From the NCBI GenBank assembly GCA_024138025.1, contig JAMXBD010000369.1, positions 124,001-188,000 of the forward strand: a stretch of 64,000 nt of DNA, in the 5' to 3' direction. The DNA is from Combretum micranthum (lineage: Eukaryota; Streptophyta; Magnoliopsida; Myrtales; Combretaceae). The position numbers and the translations under genes are program-made. This document shows positions 25,191-37,249 of this stretch, in pieces. Every line of letters starts with the position of its first letter. The first letter of the stretch is position 1. The notes beneath the pieces were generated by a model, which had not been told where the DNA came from, did no database searches, and saw only the letters and a list, made by a program, of their open reading frames with translations.

Positions 25191-25284
25191 TTGGTTTTTC
25201 ATGACCCATAAAACGAATATGTTGGTTAATCGTGATCCATGAAATGAAATTATTGGTTAATCGTGATCCATAAAACGAATTATT
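25191..25284 (+). repeat. Three tandem 31-bp units in the nested LTR
   Basis: Units read TTGGTT, 2-4 bases, CGTGATCCAT, then AAAACGAATT, with small changes (first unit TTGGTTTTTCATGACCCAT). They occupy the same LTR position as the different tandem arrays in the two sister LTRs. Confidence 0.85.
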
Positions 25285-26534
25285 GTTCAGTTGATCGTGA
25301 GCTTAAATGGCGTCGTACCGCAGGATTCGTTAATCTGCTAACCCAGGATGGAGGGCGCAAGTCCACCCACATATGATTTCCGGTTAGTCATATGTTTGTT
25401 GAACTCATTTGTTTGATGCATATCATTTGCTTGAGTAACCACTTGCTTGAATGATTTGTCTTAATTGTGATATGGAAGTTTTCACTCACTAAGCTAGTTA
25501 GCTTACGCCCCTATAGTTTTTAATTGTTGCAGCATGAATTCATTTGGCTTAGGCCAAGGCAGGCTACAGCTCAAGTACCGGAGCTAGGAGTTTCCCTTAG
25601 AAGTTTATTTCGATTTTGTTTAGACTTCCGTTGGAAACTAAAGGACTCTAGATGACCGTAATGGACTTAATATTATTTTGCGGGGGAATGCCCCTTAGAC
25701 TTTGTAAAGTATATATGTGTTTTGATTTATTATCTATGGCTAATGAATGCCAGATTAAACTTCTTAACTCCATTGATCGAGTATTCTATTGTCGTAAAAG
25801 GACTCTTTACATCTATACAAGGCTCTCGAAGGGCTCGGATAGAATTTCGAGAGTCTTATATAGTATGTGGCGGACTGTTACATTTAGGATACCCTATGAG
25901 GCGTGACAGAACCAAAATGGCTTTTTATGACAAAAATAACCTTAAAATGGATAGATCTTTTCGAGTAGGTAGAAAATGACATATAATATGCAAAATTCCG
26001 AGTTAAAATGAGCAAGTTATGGCCATTTTAATTTGAAATTTCCATAAATCCGATTTTTACCGCAAATAGAAGATAGAGTTAGAAAATTTAAGTAGAGGTT
26101 CTATGAAATACTCATTTTTGGTGTTTTTTTTTTTCTTTTTGTGTAGGTGATGAGGAAAGAGAAGTCCCATACCCCGAACATTACTTTGATTTGGAGTTTT
26201 TCCATATCATGATCGAGTGAGTTTACTGCCTTAAATTTTTGTACTAATGCTTGTGCTTGTAGTATTAGAAGCATTAGAAGTAGGACAATATGAAAATGTA
26301 AAGTGCATGTGCCTTATAATACTGGTCGAAATTATGTTAAGAATATCGAGGCATGAATTGTTGTTAATTACAAGTTTGATATGTATTGCCATGTTGATGT
26401 CTCTATAAATTCTATGATCCCCTCCAAGCTATTTTAATTACATGAAAGAATTTAATAAATGGATCCATGCATATCATGTAGTGAGTCACATTGCATTCGC
26501 TATTATACACTTGAGGGGATAAGGATATAAAAGT

Positions 26535-26675
26535 GTTAGTTGGTATAACCAGTAGTATCTACGTGTTGGCAAGTAGTAACCGATATAATCTACATGTTTT
26601 ATATTGGTGAGTGGTAGCCGGTATAATCTACATATTTTTGTGTTGGTGAATAGTAACCGATATGATCTAAAAAAG
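26535..26675 (+). repeat. Degenerate tandem repeat in the outer solo LTR
   Basis: Three to four units of 45-60 bp are built on GTTGGTGAGTAGTAACCG and TATAATCTACAT. The core corresponds to the 28-bp array at 30980-31060 on the other strand. Confidence 0.75.
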
Positions 26676-27332
26676 TTTTATTTTAAAAAGTGTTGGTCAT
26701 CATTGGGCGGAATACCTAACCCTATTTGAAGGACGTAATTCATTCAATGTATGGTTCCTAGAAAACCATATGTCTTGCTTGCTCACATATTTGATGCATC
26801 ACATATATTTTTCTAATTATAACTTGTTTGATATCTTGGTTCGAGTATGATAACCTGGGAATATTCTTACTAAGCTAGTTAAGCTTATCCTCCCACATAT
26901 TTTTTTCTCGTAGGAACACCTTTTAATCTACCTGAGATCTCCTTTTATCCGAGTTAAGCCACGCTTTTAGAAAAGCTTTTTGAGAAAATTCGATCAAAGG
27001 CTCTAGATAGGAATTCAATTAAAATCTTTTGGCTATAGACTTTTATGTATATAAGACTTAAGTTGTATTACAGATCCTTGGATTTGATCGGGGGAATGCC
27101 CCTAAGTTTATGTAAAGACCTTATTATGATAAGTTTGGTGGATATATGTTTATTAGTTCTTATATGCTTTATATTACTACTTAAACCACATATCCCACTG
27201 GTGTCTCTTATTGCTGTGTTAGACACTTTACATATAATATCGAGACTTCCGTATGACTAAGGTAGTCATTTTTAAGTCTTAATATTGTATTCGGCAGGCT
27301 GCTATGTTTAGGGTACTCTTTGGAGCGTGATA

Positions 27333-30300
27333 ATGTCATCATGATCACACATGCACACACACGTATATATATTTTCCTTTTTCTCTCTTTTTTTCCTTTT
27401 TATTTTTCTCTCTTTTCTTTTTTTTTTCAATTTTCCACTACTGTTTTTCTATTACCATTAAATTTACATTTATTGGATAAAAAAATCAAACTTATCAAAC
27501 TAAACTAAGATAAAGACAAATGAGATCAAGCTAAAAGGGTAAAAAGGGCAGTATTTGACAAGCTCATTGGACGTTTTGTACAAATTCGATTTGGGTACTA
27601 GAGCTGGTTAGGATCTACGTAGGTCGTGACTTTCTAATACCTGCAAAATAGAAAAGAAAGTTGTGGCCTCCTTCTCTCGTGGTTGGGTAAGATGGAAGTT
27701 TTGGGGTGACTGATGATGACTCGCGTATGTGTTAATGGGTTCTGAAGGTAATGGCTTGTGGCTTTTGGAGGTGATGGTAGTGAGTTGGGTTTGAGATGTC
27801 AAGGAATGGGTTTGATTATGGGTTAGTCGTGGGTGGCAAAGGCGAATGGGGCAAGTGGCTAATAATGTTGATGTTTGTGGACAGTGGTTGTGGTGGTTTT
27901 GCTAAGTGATGGTGAGGTTGGTTTGGGTAAAGGTCACGTGGTGGCGGTAGGAAGGTTGCAAGATGGTGGTTGAGATGGGGGTCTTGGTTACGGCATAGGC
28001 AGTGGCGGTTTCTGGTGTTTTATAGTTTGTAAACCTACTATTCTACTCCTAAACTCAGTTTTAACAGGCAAGTTCACCTATCATTTCAGTAGCATAGAGT
28101 AGAGCATAAGGTCATCTCCACAAGGAACATTTTTAAGCACTAGTACTACTCTAATCTTCCTATTATCTAGCAAATTGATTAAAGAATTGATTGAATGAAA
28201 GCTTATTAATCTAAAACTAAGAATTACACTAAGTTATATTAGCAACATAACACACAAAAACAAAACATAACAAGCACGATCAGATTTGCTCATTTCCTTG
28301 ACATGAATTTACACATATGTTTCTCTAATGATTACTACCTGCAAGAATCCATTAAGTAAGTAAATGTTCTTCTCAGAAACAATCACATCTAACAATTAGT
28401 GTGTCCATCGGAATCTCTTCTTGATTAACAGCCACTTGAATGCTGCATTAAGATTAGATTATTTCTGAATTCTCTAAACAAATGCAGACAGTCTTACTGT
28501 GATATCTCTATCACTATGAGTGAATCGTTTAGTAAACAAAATCTATTCGATGGAATCATCTCTCACTAAGGAGGGAGAAGTTTCGACAAAATGTTAGGAT
28601 CCTCACAAATTTACAATGAAAGAGATGAGAGGGTATGATATTGTCTTGATCTACCTTAGATGAATAGGTGTGGTCTATTTTATATCCATCGGGTTCCTAC
28701 GGGAGGTTTTTTTTATGAAAATATACGACCTTTACCATAGGATATATTGTTTGGCAAAACTAAAGTGAAAGATCCAATTATCATGCCCATGACTTCAGAT
28801 CAAGATGGAGATTTTTGCCACCAAACTTCAAATCACGGCTGTGACTTACACTCAGGTATCCACTATGCTCGTCGAGTCTCCTTTGGTTCTAAAGTTCCAC
28901 GCCCGTGATTTTCTTCATATTATCTATCTCATATAACAGCTTTCCGAATGTCACAGGCGTGGACTGCAGCTGGTTAGCTATTGATCTTGACTTTTCCTTT
29001 AGAGTCTTCATGGATCACGGCCATGACTTGGTGCACAAGTACGCTGACTCCTATGCTTTCCATTTATCACACCTATGATCTACCCCTTGGTAGGTACTGA
29101 GCATAAAATTTTCTCTTTCTTCATGAATCACGACCATGATTCCTCTGCCCCCATGCTTACCTTGCTTGTTTGATCTCAATTCTTCTTCTAATTCTTTTTA
29201 ATATCTTCAATATGCTCTAATTTAACCTAAAATGAATATATATACCAATTAAGTATCAATTCTTATATAAATACTATTTAAAAGCTCTAAATTGAACTTT
29301 ATATATATGGGAAAATCCTATTGAAATTAAGCCTATCAGTTTCCACTAGTGGAGTTAGGATCGTGAGAGGAGATCAGATTTCATGGTTTGGAGAGAGAAA
29401 GCGAAGTAAGGCCGTGAGAGAGTTCGAATTCGAGAGATTTGGAGGGCTCGAGAGTGAAGGTGGGGAAGAGGTCCTTGCTGTCTTTTTTCTTTTTATTCTC
29501 TGAGAGAAAGGGAGACATATGGAGACGGAGAAGGAGGGCAGAGGGTCGAAGCTAGCCATTAATGGTCTTTTCAAAAGTTTAAAAGGTCGAAGATTTCGGT
29601 TGTGGAAGCTCAAGGGTTCAAGAAAAAGAATCAAAATTGTCGCCGCACATATTAATGAAAATGGATTCATTTGTTATATATTTTGATTCAACTCTTCATG
29701 TCATTAGGAACTCAACAACCATGTTCTAGAGATTTCAGGCAAAAAGCTAAAAAAGGGAGCTCGAAAACGAGCTCTTAAGCTCAACAATGGTGTTCATGGT
29801 GAATGGGGAAGACGACATGCACAGGATACACACGTGTATCTCCCTAGGCGTTTGCATTGACTACCGTATGCCGCTCGTGTGGATCAAGCCCTAGCATCCT
29901 TCCTTGCATGTGCAAGTCCCAACCAATTGAGCTATTTGGCTTTTGGGTTAGTCTGCTCACTTAAAGTAGATTTAACAATTCAAACAGGGCAAATTTGATC
30001 TTAATAAATATGGACTAAAAAGGAAATAGGTCCAGGTCCAAACCAATTTGTAAAAATAGCCCAAAACACTATAAGACTAATACTTAACCTATAATAAGCT
30101 TAAAATGAAATTTTCATTATATATTTTTTCTAATTTTTTATTTAAAAAACTTAGATGGGGTTTTCTAACTTTTTAATTTTTTAACTTTTATTCTATTTTT
30201 GTTAAGTTTTAACTTAGCTAATATTTTTGTATTTTTAATAATTTTAAATTTTTATTATATTTTTGAATTTTTCTTATTTTATCTATTTTTGAATTTTTTA

Positions 30301-30338
30301 TTTTTTTATTTTTAATTTAAAAAGCGTGGCAAAAATGG
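27333..30338. other. Intergenic sequence between two solo LTRs
   Basis: No gene supported. It has a G-rich stretch (about 27780-28020), a 15-mer palindrome array (28780-29141) and purine-rich sequence with open frames on both strands (29321-29670) that I cannot match to a protein. The style of the stretch around 28020-29320 suggests an old LTR-element internal region, but I see no domain. Confidence 0.4.
28780..29141. repeat. Seven dispersed copies of a near-palindromic 15-mer
   Basis: Copies related to ATCACGGCCATGACT start at 28780, 28832, 28896, 28950, 29014, 29066 and 29127, so spacings are 52, 64, 54, 64, 52 and 61. Each copy is close to its own reverse complement (ATCACGGC/GCCGTGAT type). 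The sequence between copies is not repeated. Confidence 0.8.
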
Positions 30339-30979
30339 TGTCACGCCCCGGAGGGTACCTTAAACGTGGCAGTCCGCCTCATATAATATTAAAGCTAATG
30401 AACAACAACCTTAGTCATGCAGGAGCTTTGATATCACATGCAAGGCATGCTTCCAAGATAGTAGAAGACTCGCAGGGGTATTATATTTAAGTAGATAATA
30501 AAAGCAAGCAAGAACTTATATAAATAAACATAAGATTTTCATAATAATATCCTTACATTATCTTAGGGGCATTCCCCGCTTTAGAAGTCTTTCCAAAATA
30601 ATAACGACTATAACATAAGCCTACTATAGAGATTTTCGTAGAAGCCTATGTTCAAAACTTAAATACATAAAGCTTCTCCCAAAAACTCCTAGTAGCTTAA
30701 ACTCGTACCGGGTATACGGGGCTCCTTGGGGCTAACCAAAGGTAATCATACTGTAACAAAAAGCTATAAGGGTATAAGCAAAACTAGCTTTAGTGAGATA
30801 ATTCCATCTACAAGACATTTCCATAATTCAAACAAGTATTTAATCAAGCATATGAAAATGCACCAATCATATGAACAAACAAAATACACATGATTAACCG
30901 GAAATCAAGTGTAGCATGGATTTTATGCCCTCCATGTCGAGGGTTGGGAGGTTACAGGCCCATACGACCATCAATATTT

Positions 30980-31060
30980 GCAGATTTACCGGCTCTTGCT
31001 TGCCTTGTAGACTTTCCGGCTCCTACTAGCCCATGTAGACTTTCCGGCTCCTACCAGCCA
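30980..31060 (-). repeat. 28-bp tandem repeat in the solo LTR
   Basis: Almost three units of GTAGACTTTCCGGCTCCTAC (plus-strand reading) with a few changes, in the variable part of the LTR. Confidence 0.85.
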
Positions 31061-32910
31061 CCACTACCATTTCCTCGTTTCCCCACATGAAGAATTGTAG
31101 TGAAACAAATGTGACTCATAAGTATGATATGCATGAATTGATTGCAATATAAATTTAACCAAAAATGTTTAGTTTAAGTTGAAGGCGATCAACATAATTT
31201 TCATCATATCAATATAAGAATCACAATTTATTTATCAAACCATCTTTCGATATTCTTAACTTATATTCAATCAATCATAATTCCAAGTCACACAACAATT
31301 ATTCATTTTATCTTTTTCTTAATTGCTAGTGCTACTACTTGCAAGCACAAAACAAGGAAATGTAACTTAAGCCAAGAATTAACGCACTCCAAGTTGGTAG
31401 ATCCTAATCGAAGTAATCCTCTGGAAAAGTGATCTCAAGTCCTTCTCCACCTAAACAAGATGAAATACCTAAAATGAGTCTTTCATGAAGTTTCTATTCT
31501 TGAAGATTCTAAACTTTTCCTAAAATCGCGGTAAAATCGTATTAGAGGAAATTCCAACTTAAAATGGCTATAACTTGCTCATTTTAACTCGGAATTTCGC
31601 ATATAATATACCGTTTTCTACCTATTCAAAAAGATCTTTTTTTTTTAGAACTTATTTTCATCAAACTAAGTCGTTTGGGTTCCAAAAAAGTGGCGGACAG
31701 ATTTTCCACGAATTTTCATAAACTTGTTTTCCTTCTTTTATCCAAAGCTCATTTTGAAGAGATAGGTAATATAATAGCTTGTAAAAACTTTTGGAATGTA
31801 TATTTATTGACTCATAACAAATGTATGAAGTTAATGAAGTTGTCTCAAATTATGAAAAAGTAAAGTCTTTAAGGATTTTGAAACTTGAGAACTTTTGAAA
31901 TATTTATTTTGTTTTGAAAATATCTTAAGTTTTTTATAATGAGTATTTCTTTTCTTTTCCTAAATTTTATTTTCGTAATTTCTTTAAATTCCTAAGGAAT
32001 GATTTTTATTTCCTAAGCTTAGCTTCCAACACTTTTTGAAAGTATTAACACTTCTATATTTAGAGAAATAATTTTTTGATTTCTTGAGATCATCTTATTT
32101 TAATGAAAAGAATTTCTATCATTTGAAGAAAAGTGAAGTTGTTGTAAAATTTTTGTTTACTTTAAAAAGTCCTTTCTTTATCATGTATGTTTATAAAATT
32201 TCTTATGAACTCCTCTAAGTTTGTTAATATGACTCCTTAGTTTTAGAAAAACATTAACTTCCTACTTTTATTTCTAGAAAAGAATACTTATTTTAAGAAA
32301 CATTTCCTCATTTATTTTGTTGAGACAAAACCATTATGTTCATGCATGAATATGAATCATAAAGTTATGGAAACATAAAGAAACATAATAACTTGAAGTA
32401 ATAAGCTAATAAGAAAATAAATCAAATATTGGAACCTTAGCTTCATCAAGGTATCTCGGGACTAAGAAAATACTAGTCCCAAAAGAAAAAGAAAATGTTT
32501 TGACTTGATGAGGACAAGTCTAAGACTAGAAAGACTAGTCTTAAAAATAACATGAAAGCAAATAAATTGCAAGGAAAGTAAATAAATTGCAAAACAATGA
32601 GCTTATATGCTCTAAATAATACATATAGCTATATAGATATATTAGATAGTTATAAACATGAAAGCAACATAAAGGAATTTGATGATGAACAAAAACAAAG
32701 TATGAACCTATTGTTGCTTTCCTTAACCTTCATGGTTTAGAAAACACACACTAAGCTCATACTAAGTAGATGAATATAAAGAAAACTTGAAGAAAGTTTA
32801 CCTAAAGGAACTAAACTAGAGAGAACTTCTTGAGAGAAATTTCTTGGAGAGATTTTTGTGGAGTAACTTTAGTAGAAGAGAGGTGTGAAAGAAGTGGAAG
32901 TAAGATGGGG

Positions 32911-32920
32911 TATTTATAGG
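32911..32920 (-). promoter_or_regulatory. LTR TATA box
   Basis: The minus strand reads CCTATAAATA, 696 bp from the LTR start, equivalent to the boxes in the two sister LTRs. Confidence 0.6.
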
Positions 32921-33616
32921 AAAATGTGGAAGATAATTTGTGTTAATTAAATAAATAAAAATTAAAACAATTTGGAGAGAATGAGGGAGGGGCCGACACA
33001 TTTTGAGAGGAGAGAGGGAGTGAAAATTTATTTTTTTGTCTTTTGATTAATTAAAAGTAAGATATAAAAGATGTGAAGTTGTATTAGAAATGAAAATGTG
33101 TAAGAAATAGGTGTATGGGTTGTAAGAGTAGGTTGTAAGAAAAAGTAGAGATAGATAAATAGTGTAGAATAGTAGTAAATAGTGTAATGTAAAGTAGACA
33201 TGACAAATTAAGTACCAGTAGTAAGAAAATACGCGTATAAATGCGATATCTGATATTTTTAGTTACCGAAAAATTATGAAATTGATATTTTTGAAAATCT
33301 TATATTTTTATGAGTCTAATGGTGTATTCGGAATATTTTTACTATTCCGAGCTCCAAGATACGTTTTTCAAGAACTATGTCCGATCGGGTTCAAAACGAG
33401 TCGCAGTTTTACTAAACTGATCTTTTTAAGCTTCCTTGGATAATTACGAACTATTCTACTCACTAAACTCTTTCTTACTCTTTTAGGGTTTCTTAAACGG
33501 GAATGCCGGACTTAAGCGGTTATGGTGAACTAGGGTTTTGTTTGACTTTAGAAATCCGGTTGACTTCTAATTAAGGTTTAAGCTTTAATTTGAATTCAAA
33601 ACTTCAGGGGTTTACA

Positions 33617-35959
33617 AATGGGGTGTCAATAGCTACAACAAAAATGAGGTCAAAAGACTTACATAATGTCTTGGATAGTTTCAAGATAGTGTGATGGACC
33701 TTAGAATGATTACAAAGATGTTATTGCTTAAATAGATGAATTGTAAGGTAGATAGGAAATGTTTTAGCATCATAGATCACATATTAATTAGTTATCTTAT
33801 GGAAATCATATCACATCATTTTTTTTTTCATCTTTCTACAATCTCAAGAAATAAATTAAATAAGGTACTAAAAGTGCAGAATCATTAAGTGGAGTTGTTA
33901 GATAAAGAAGTAAATGTTACAAGGGCTCTCGTGAAGCTCTTTAAGAAAACATTTGTGGGAAGAAGAGTGTAGAGGCCTAAATTTGAATTGTGGGTCTTAG
34001 AGCCCAGCAATAACTTGGACTTAACACTTTGGGTTGAGTGATAGATCCCAAAGAGTCAAGTTTAGAAAAAATTGAGATGATCATGAGAGATTTGGCATGG
34101 TAGGCTTAGAGTAGGGCCCGTTGGACCGAACCGACCTATCTACTCACAATCTTTCTCAAAGAACTCATGTACTTAAAGAAACCTTTCGTGGGCTAGAGAG
34201 CCATGGAAAAATCCATCATTATGATGATTCATCTCACTCGTTGATAGTCAACATGATTCGATGGACATAATCAAGAGCCGAGCTATATAAATACCTAAAG
34301 CTCCTCCTCATTTGGCAAATTCAAAAATTGATAGAAAGGTCATCACTCTCGCAAGAGTTTAAATAGAGCTTAAGCGAAGAACACACAACCTCTTCTTTAA
34401 ACTAGTGGGGTTAATGCTATATAGCTCCTCCACCTATTACTAATACGTTCAAGCTCCTTAAGATTGCCTCCTCTTCCTCTCTTCCTTATCACTCTTAGTC
34501 ATTCCTTAAGTGTGTTTCCATGTTACTACTAGTTTCTCATGTTATTATTATTAGTCTTCTAACATGATAAAAGGATTTATTAAATAGATTATTCTTCCTT
34601 ATGTCATTACAGTGCGTGAATTTAATAGTAAAACCATAATGTGACAAGAATAATATTTTAAACTATCCCTAGTCAGTCATTATATGGAACAATAAAAAAT
34701 TAAGACTAGTATGTTAGTTAATTAATGATCATGTTTTACTATTTATGGATATAAGATATCAAGTCAACAAATAGATATGTGTAGGAGTACATTGTATTAG
34801 ATCAACCCACCATGAGAGTATCGTATGGATCTTTATTATGAGTACTTCTCTTCATAGTGTTATTTTATTCCTTTGACCTAATGACACTATCGATCCCTAC
34901 ATAGTTATTTCCATTTTTTGACTTGGTTCTTCATCATCTTTAACCAAATGATCATAAAACTGTGATTGGATATGGAATAAATTATGTTGAGAGATATGGA
35001 TGTTGGTGAAGGAATTTATCCCTCTCATTGATTTGAGAGAAATATCTTTGGGCCCTCTCGAAGAGTGAGACTGAGAAAAAAGCATGGTCAAGTTCAAATA
35101 AATTGATATGGAGTTGTAATGACATTTGAAAAAGTTAGTTAAACTCTGGAATCAAGAAAACTTGTGATTAAATAATATATGAGTGACATGTTCCATGCCT
35201 CATGTTTAATCATAAGATATCATGTGACAACTAAAGAATTGGTTGTTTAATAGGTGAAGTTCGATCATCAATCTTTACTTAATTTGGGTAAACATAATAT
35301 CTTGCTAGAAGCTACTTGTATCTTGTGGAAAAAAAAAAAAAAAGGTTTTGGGCTTACGACCAACAGTAAGTGAACCAATAGGGTTACACACAAAGAACAA
35401 ACCAAATGGGTCGTTGGTTTAATTTAAATAAGCCCAGCATGAATTTTCTAATTATTCATTAATCTTAAATAGTTAAGAATGATAGGATGAACGAAATGGA
35501 ATGTATCTCTCAAAGTATGAAACCTTAATTGGATTAGAGATCTAGAAAGTGTCAATATCCCTTTTTCATAAGGATATCATTATCACTCTAAAGACACTAA
35601 TGATTATTGTTTTGGGAAAACGTGACGTTCAGCGTCAACATTAGATCAATGGAGAAATTCTACTTAAGAGAGAGAAACATGAGAGATCTTGTGAGATATT
35701 TCCCATACTGATATAAAACTGTTCTAAATATTGCTAGCTCACCAATACCCATTATGACGTGTTCGTTTGTATGGATACCATAGAAGGGACTCGTGATATC
35801 ACAATTGACGTGGTTGAAAAAACACCTAATGTAAAATCTTGTTCTTTATCGATTAATGAACTACGTAGATTCTAACGGAACTTAGGGATTTTTTTTTTTG
35901 AAAAATAATGAAAATTTCTGCTGGCAAATCTTGATTCAAATCCATAAAACATGAAAACA
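33617..35959. other. Intergenic, LTR-like composition but no pair
   Basis: A stretch near 34110-34500 has TATATAAATACC (about 34284) followed by pyrimidine-rich sequence, as in LTR promoters. I found no second copy and no coding similarity. There is an A run at 35330-35343. Confidence 0.35.
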
Positions 35960-36839
35960 TGAAAATGCACTAAAAAAATACTAACGAGGGAGAGTGAATT
36001 GAGTCTTTGACCTAAAATGCACAAATAGATAATTTTATGCAAAGGATCAAATTAACCTTAATAGCAGCGGATAACAGAACAACATATTATAATTTGAAAT
36101 ATAAAAGATAGATATAGAAAAATTTAGCCCATATTTAATGCAGAGTTCGGCCCACTTCTTACTCTCCACGATCCACAAATTCCTCTAATCGAAGACTTCA
36201 CAACCATTTTATTGATCACCAAAAACACATTCTCAAGTTGAATAATACACAAGTTTAGAACAATCAGGAAATATTCACTTTTGCAGTGCTCTCTTATAAA
36301 ATTACAAAGATAAGAACATAGCTCTTTAATTTGATTTTCACTCTCTCGCAAAGATTTGCAAATTAATGAAGAAGACAACATAAATTAAGAGAGAATTCTT
36401 GATTTTGAGTTTGCAAATGAAATCTCTCGAAGGTGATCTGAATCTTTAAGGCAAAGCGTATTTATAGGGCTCAAGAACTTAAATGTCCATTGGAGATAAC
36501 ATCTAGCAGACGGTAACAATTAATGCATGCAACGGTTGAATTAATTACCCACCAGCTCGCCGATCCATGCTCCTATCGGCTCACTAGCCCAAAGATCTCA
36601 CATGTCATGCCTAAAATTTTGCCTCTTTGCACCTTTGTCGCATCTTAGATTTAAGACTTAACCTGCACTGTGTTTAGTTTTACTAGACCGGCGAGCAAGC
36701 TTTACAATACACATACACACAACACAAATTTCGATATATACATTTATTATCAATCATGTTCAAGTGAAGTGTGTTTACAATATCTTTTCATAACTTTTTA
36801 TTCTCATCAAAATCATATATAAAATAATTTAATTTAACA
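35960..36839 (-). repeat. 3' LTR of the Sirevirus
   Basis: On the element strand it begins TGTTAAATTAAATT (36839), as in Sirevirus LTRs, and carries a TATA box (CCTATAAATA, 36459-36468). The outer end near 35960 is approximate because similarity to the other copy may extend a further 20-30 bases. Confidence 0.85.
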
Positions 36840-36840
36840 A

Positions 36841-36857
36841 TCTACCCCATTTTGATG
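36841..36857 (-). other. Polypurine tract of the Sirevirus
   Basis: The element strand reads AAAATGGGGTAGATT directly before the LTR TG, preceded by CATC. This is close to the AAAGGGGGAGATTG form usual in Sireviruses. Confidence 0.8.
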
Positions 36858-37249
36858 AGGTCAAACAGTTATGTAAGACCTTTTTGTCAATTACTTCCTC
36901 TCAGTAAGTGCTCCTCCATTTTTTGTAAAAACAGCAGCAATTGAAGAGCTGAAGATCAATCCATTGAACATACAATTATCTCCCCCTTAATCATACCAGT
37001 ATTCCATTTAATCATTCATTATTTGCACATTTGATTCCGTTTCTCTCCCATAATTATACTTGTATTTCTCCCTCCTTTGACCTCATCAAAAAGATGTATA
37101 GAAGATAGTATGCAAAAAGAAGTAGGAGAAACAGGTATATTAAACAGCAAGGTAAGACATTTAATGTTAAAGTAGTGCAAATAGCCGCATAGATGTCTAC
37201 ACATGGATTTCTATACACGAAAGGGACATAAATAGAAAGAAAGATCATG

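Larger units (their letters stand above)
22475..25908 (+). mobile_element. Nested solo LTR, 3434 bp, with perfect 5-bp TSD
   Basis: It starts TGTAAACCCC, ends GGCGTGACA, and is bounded by identical GAACC repeats (22470-22474 and 25909-25913). Removing it and one GAACC rejoins two segments that are continuous in the related LTR at 30339-33616 (a TTTTGGAACC context), which proves the insertion order. It has the same landmarks as its relatives: a TATA box at about 23167, a tandem repeat at 25191-25284 and the GGGGGAATGCCCCT block at 25681. Termini similar to those of the chromovirus LTRs (GGTACCCTC...GTGACA) suggest a related lineage. No coding sequence is seen. Confidence 0.92.
20145..27332 (+). 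mobile_element. Solo LTR (gypsy-type, TGTAAA...GTGATA), split by a nested solo LTR
   Basis: The two parts, 20145-22474 and 25914-27332, together make one LTR of about 3.75 kb. Both are homologous, in order, to the solo LTR at 30339-33616. Shared landmarks are a TATA box about 690 bp from the start, the GATGAAGCTAAGGCTCCC-type block (about 21460), the GAGTTAAAATGAGCAAGTTA block (about 26001) and the GGGGGAATGCCCCT block about 240 bp from the end. The flanks are ATGCC (20140-20144) and ATGTC (27333-27337), a 5-bp TSD with one mismatch, and the terminal CA has decayed to TA. No internal region is attached, so it is a solo LTR left by recombination. Confidence 0.85.
30339..33616 (-). mobile_element. 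Solo LTR, 3278 bp, opposite orientation, perfect 5-bp TSD
   Basis: On the minus strand it runs from TGTAAACCCC (33616) to GGGGCGTGACA (30339). It is flanked by AATGG at 30334-30338 and 33617-33621. It aligns with the split LTR at 20145-27332 along its length and shares the TATA box (minus, 32911-32920), the GATGAAGCTAAGGTTCC block (about 32439) and the GGGGAATGCCCCTAAG block (about 30565). No internal region or partner LTR is present, so it is a solo LTR. Confidence 0.93.

Noticed and set aside
28780..29141. CRISPR-like array
   Set aside because: The repeats are short near-palindromes in plant nuclear DNA with degenerate copies, and there are no Cas genes.
29321..29670. Overlapping open frames (60 and 98 codons)
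   Set aside because: No recognisable family, no splice context, purine-biased composition; not supported as a gene.
33960..34500. Another LTR retrotransposon
   Set aside because: It has a TATA-like box and pyrimidine-rich sequence, but no second LTR copy, no TSD and no coding similarity.
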